Part shown: positions 61,061-64,000 of the stretch, one piece after another | How positions within the stretch are numbered: the stretch's first letter is position 1 | Layout of the letters: every line of letters starts with the position of its first letter | From: Ancylobacter amanitiformis | GTDB lineage: Bacteria > Pseudomonadota > Alphaproteobacteria > Rhizobiales > Xanthobacteraceae | Direction: 5' to 3' | Length of the DNA: 64,000 bases | Assembly: GCF_030814815.1 (NCBI RefSeq) | Contig: NZ_JAUSVR010000008.1 | Coordinates: forward strand, 124,001 to 188,000 | The notes under the pieces: model-generated | Databases searched by the model: none | What the model was told of the DNA's origin: nothing | Seen by the model: the letters and a program-made list of their open reading frames with translations, nothing else | Made by a program: the position numbers and the translations under genes

Positions 61061-62698
61061 TTACGGCTTCACGAAGATGGCGTCGTAATTGATGACGCGG
61101 GTGGGGTCGACATAGATGTTCGGCTCGCCGCCCATCCGCTTCGACTTCGCCACCACGCGGCGCTCGTTGAACACCGGGATCCACGGCGCGTCCGCCATCA
61201 CGTCGACGAAGATCTTCTTCCACGCCTCGACGCGCTCCGCCGACTTCGACGGATCGGACATGGAATCCGCCGCGACCGCCCGCTTCTGCAGGTCCTCGTT
61301 GCAGTACCACGACCAGTTCCAGCCGCCCTGCACCGCGCCGGCGCAGCCCAGGATCGGGCCATAGAAGTTGGACGGATCCGGGAAGTCCGCGATCCAGGCC
61401 ATGCCGCCCGACCAGATCATCGGCGCCTCGCCTTCCGTGCCGCCAGCGGCGATGACGTTGGACTGCGCCAGCGCCTTGATTTCCGCCTTCACGCCGACGG
61501 CCGCGAGATCCTGCTGGATCGCCTGCGCGATGCGCGGCTGCGGGTCGGTATTGGTGGAGTAGAGCACGGTGGAGAAGCCGTCGGCATAGCCGGCTTCCTT
61601 CAACAGCGCCTTGGCCTTGGCGACGTCATAGGCATAGCCCTTATAGGCCGTGTCATAGCCCGGCATGGCGGGCGGCAGCGGCTGGTTGGCCGGAGTGGCG
61701 CGCCCGTTGACGATGCGCACGAGGCGCTCCTTGTTGATCGCCATGTTCAGTGCCTGGCGCACCTTCACATTGTCGAACGGCTTGATCTTGGTGTTCAGCG
61801 TGACATAGCCGGTATGCAACTGCTGGCCGTCGACGATCAGGTCCTTGGCGTCGGGCGACTTGGAGATTTCGAGGAACTTGGCGGGCGGGATGCCATCGCC
61901 GGCAATGTCCACCTCGCCCTTCTGCAGGCGCAGCAGCGCCACCAGCGGCTCCTGGCCGATCTCGATGGTGAAGCTGTCAATATGCGGCACGCCCTTGACG
62001 AAATAATCCGGGTTGCGCGCGAAGACCAGCTTCTGGCCGATCACCCAGTCCTTCAGCACGAAGGTGCCCGAGCCCACCGGCTTCTTGCCGAAATCGCCGG
62101 CGGCGGCCTCGACGGCCTCCTTCGGCACGATGGAGGCGAAGTTGATCGCCAGCACATGCAGGAAGGTGGCGTCCGGGCGCGAAAGCTTGAACACTACCGT
62201 CTCAGTATCCGGCGTCTCGATGCCGGCGAGCCCGGTGGCCTTGCCGGCTGCGAAATCGTCGAAGCCGGCAATGGCGCCGAAGAAGCCGGCGCCGGGGCCC
62301 TGCGTCTTGGGATCGACCGCGCGCTCGATGGAGTATTTCACATCCGCCGGCACGACCACGCGGCCATTGGAGAACTTCACCCCCTTGCGCAGCTTGAACG
62401 TGTAGGTCAGCCCGTCCGGCGACACGGTGAAGCTCTCGGCGAGCGAGGGCACCAGGTCCGGCGTGCCGGGCGTGTAGTCCATCAGCCGCGAGAACAGGCT
62501 CTTGATGATCGACCAGTTCTGCCAGTCATAGCCGATGGCGGGATCGAGCGTGGCGATGTCGTCCTTGTAGGTGACGACGATGTCGCCGCCCTGCGCCTGC
62601 GCCATGGCGGGCGCGGTGGCGGCGAGCGTCAGCGCGGCGGCTGGCGCGAAGGCGATGGCGGCGGCGAGCGCCGTCGATCGCAGCAAGGTCTTCAGCAT
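61061..62698 (-). CDS. Dpp/Opp-type ABC substrate-binding protein
   Basis: Periplasmic SBP_bac_5 protein of 545 residues with a signal peptide ending TAPAMA-QAQ (about residue 34), then VTYKDDIATLDPAIGYDWQNW, YTFKLRKGVKFSNGRVVVPADVKYSIER and a long C-terminal lobe with MIWSGGMAWIADFPDPSNF. It is unusually far from DppA itself. The start at 62698 is preferred by signal-peptide position. It is upstream of the permease pair in reading order and shares the strand with the fused ATPase and formamidase-like genes. Confidence 0.87.
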   Translation of the reverse strand: MLKTLLRSTALAAAIAFAPAAALTLAATAPAMAQAQGGDIVVTYKDDIATLDPAIGYDWQNWSIIKSLFSRLMDYTPGTPDLVPSLAESFTVSPDGLTYTFKLRKGVKFSNGRVVVPADVKYSIERAVDPKTQGPGAGFFGAIAGFDDFAAGKATGLAGIETPDTETVVFKLSRPDATFLHVLAINFASIVPKEAVEAAAGDFGKKPVGSGTFVLKDWVIGQKLVFARNPDYFVKGVPHIDSFTIEIGQEPLVALLRLQKGEVDIAGDGIPPAKFLEISKSPDAKDLIVDGQQLHTGYVTLNTKIKPFDNVKVRQALNMAINKERLVRIVNGRATPANQPLPPAMPGYDTAYKGYAYDVAKAKALLKEAGYADGFSTVLYSTNTDPQPRIAQAIQQDLAAVGVKAEIKALAQSNVIAAGGTEGEAPMIWSGGMAWIADFPDPSNFYGPILGCAGAVQGGWNWSWYCNEDLQKRAVAADSMSDPSKSAERVEAWKKIFVDVMADAPWIPVFNERRVVAKSKRMGGEPNIYVDPTRVINYDAIFVKP

Positions 62699-62745
62699 GG
62701 CGTGGAACCCTCTCTGGTTGGTTGAACGCATTCTTGGGCAGTGCC

Positions 62746-63666
62746 TCAGCCCGCGCGGATACGCGGGTCGATGAAGGGGGCGATGAGATCGGCGAGGAGG
62801 TTGCCGAGCACGATGGCGAGCGCCGAGACCAGGGTGACGCCCATGATGATGGGGATGTCGACCTGCTGGATCGCCTGCCAGGCGAGCTGGCCGATGCCGG
62901 GCCAGCCGAACACCGCCTCGACCACCACCGCGCCGCTCATGAACTGGCCGATATCGATGCCGATCATGGCGATCACCGGCAGAAGCGCATTGGGCAGGGC
63001 GTGGCGCAGCACCACGCGTGCCGCCGGCACGCCCTTGGCATGGGCGGTGCGCACATAATCCTGACCCAGCACGTCGATCATCGCCGAGCGCACGATGCGC
63101 GCATACCAGCCGGCCCCGAGAATGCCGAGCGTGAAGGCGGGCAGCACGAGATGGGCGGGCGTGCCATAGCCGGACATCGGAAACCAGCCGAGCGTGGCCG
63201 CGAAGACATAGAGCAGCAGCAGCGCGACAAGGAATTGCGGGGTCGAGACGCCGACGAAGGACAGCGTCATCACCAGCCGGTCGATCGCGCCGTCGCGCCG
63301 CACGGCGGCGATCACGCCCAGCGTCAGGCCGATCATCACCTCGATGGCGATGCCGGCGGCCATCAGGGTCAGCGTGGCCGGCAGACGCGCGAGGATGAGC
63401 GGGGCCACCGCGGTCTTCTGGTTGAACGAGCGGCCGAGATCGCCCTGCAGGAGATGCACGATATAGTTCCAGAACTGCACCGGCAGCGGCAGGTCGAGGC
63501 CAAGCTGGTGGCGGATATTGGCCACGGTCTGCGGCGTCGCGTTGCGGCCGGCGAGCAGCACGGCGGGGTCGGCCGGCAGCGCGTAGAGCAGCACGAAGGT
63601 GATCGCGGCCACGCCGAGCAGGATGAGCGCCGCCTGGGTGAGCCGGCGGGCGAGCAGCAGCACCAT
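62746..63666 (-). CDS. Dpp-type ABC permease (DppB-like)
   Basis: Inner-membrane permease of 306 residues: helix 1 TQAALILLGVAAITFVLLYALP, QLGLDLPLPVQFWNYI (DppB-type), and EAA loop YVRTAHAKGVPAARVVLRHALPNALLPV. Start 63666 is chosen because it overlaps the upstream permease stop (ATGA) and matches family length. Confidence 0.88.
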   Translation of the reverse strand: MVLLLARRLTQAALILLGVAAITFVLLYALPADPAVLLAGRNATPQTVANIRHQLGLDLPLPVQFWNYIVHLLQGDLGRSFNQKTAVAPLILARLPATLTLMAAGIAIEVMIGLTLGVIAAVRRDGAIDRLVMTLSFVGVSTPQFLVALLLLYVFAATLGWFPMSGYGTPAHLVLPAFTLGILGAGWYARIVRSAMIDVLGQDYVRTAHAKGVPAARVVLRHALPNALLPVIAMIGIDIGQFMSGAVVVEAVFGWPGIGQLAWQAIQQVDIPIIMGVTLVSALAIVLGNLLADLIAPFIDPRIRAG

Positions 63667-64000
63667 CAATCCCTCCCGCGCTGGGTGGGGTCGATGAGGT
63701 CGCGCAGCGCGTCGCCGACCAGGTTGAACGACAGTGCGGTGGCGAGGATCGCCGCGCCGGGGAAGAACACCAGCCACGGCGCGGACTGGAAATAGCTCTG
63801 GCTCTCGAAGACGATGTTGCCCCAGGAGGGCTGCGGCGGCTGCACGCCGATGCCGAGGAAGGACAGGGTCGCCTCCAGCAGCACGGTGGTGGCGATGCCG
63901 AGCGTGCCCCAGACGATGGCGGTGGGCACGAGATGGGGCAGGATATGCCGCGTGAGGATGCGCAGGTTGCCCGCCCCCATGGCCCGTTCGGCCAGGATGA
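63666..64000 (-). CDS. Dpp-type ABC permease (DppC-like), truncated by window edge
   Basis: Only the C-terminal part of about 111 residues is present: the end of the EAA loop (AERAMGAGNLRILTRHILPHLVP), a helix (LLEATLSFLGIGVQPPQPSWG is the DppC signature) and the terminal FNLVGDALRDLIDPTQRGRD. The gene continues past 64000. Confidence 0.87.
   Translation of the reverse strand, partial: ILAERAMGAGNLRILTRHILPHLVPTAIVWGTLGIATTVLLEATLSFLGIGVQPPQPSWGNIVFESQSYFQSAPWLVFFPGAAILATALSFNLVGDALRDLIDPTQRGRD

Overview
The window is very GC-rich (clearly above 60% by eye) and densely coding. Most of it consists of ABC importers paired with catabolic enzymes and GntR/MocR/LuxR regulators. Gene content and the dispersed CTCTCCCC...GGGGAGAGG intergenic hairpin repeats suggest an alphaproteobacterium of the Hyphomicrobiales (Xanthobacter/Ancylobacter/Starkeya/Bosea-like). 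That placement is an inference. No rRNA, tRNA, CRISPR, prophage or insertion sequence was seen.

Layout. (1) 0-8.6 kb: nicotinamidase pncA, then a class III aminotransferase, a complete Dpp/Opp-type ABC importer and a LuxR-type regulator. (2) 8.6-11.1 kb: a DMT exporter divergent from a MocR regulator whose N-terminus carries six 15-bp repeats. (3) 11.2-22.1 kb: a vitamin B6 catabolism locus. It holds a GMC oxidase with the active-site signature of pyridoxine 4-oxidase, a FadR-type regulator, and a pyridoxamine-pyruvate aminotransferase (ppaT) with its diagnostic residues intact. A complete BMP-family ABC importer follows and is a candidate B6-vitamer transporter. (4) 22.6-33.0 kb: an N-heteroaromatic ring-degradation cluster. 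It contains an HpaB-type monooxygenase, an NTF2-like protein, two amidases, a flavin reductase and NicX (2,5-dihydroxypyridine dioxygenase), plus a divergent PcaC-like/GntR/alpha-beta hydrolase operon, a crotonase and a beta-hydroxyacid dehydrogenase. (5) 33.1-43.0 kb: an amide module. An ANTAR-type attenuator leader precedes AmiC and AmiR, followed by a five-gene Urt-type importer, a formamidase and a double-domain nitrilase whose second domain has lost its cysteine. (6) 43.0-58.3 kb: a periplasmic Ntn hydrolase, then sugar-acid catabolism (two enolase-superfamily dehydratases, two SDRs, an FAH-family hydrolase, a mutarotase-like protein, an SMP-30 lactonase) with an amino-acid-type and a Pot-type ABC system. 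A GntR regulator is flanked by AT-rich palindromes that recur at two divergent promoters. (7) 58.3-64 kb: a second Dpp-type importer with a fused double ATPase and a second formamidase-like protein, running off the window edge.

How the parts could fit together. Regions 3 and 4 both act on pyridine-ring compounds and share a TTTTGGTTG promoter motif. Ring cleavage of N-heterocycles yields formamides and amides, which region 5 could sense, import and hydrolyse to ammonia and acids. The pairing of an HpaB/flavin-reductase hydroxylase with NicX and amidase-signature enzymes does not match a nicotinate, picolinate or B6 pathway I cluster that I know, and is the best candidate here for an undescribed pathway.
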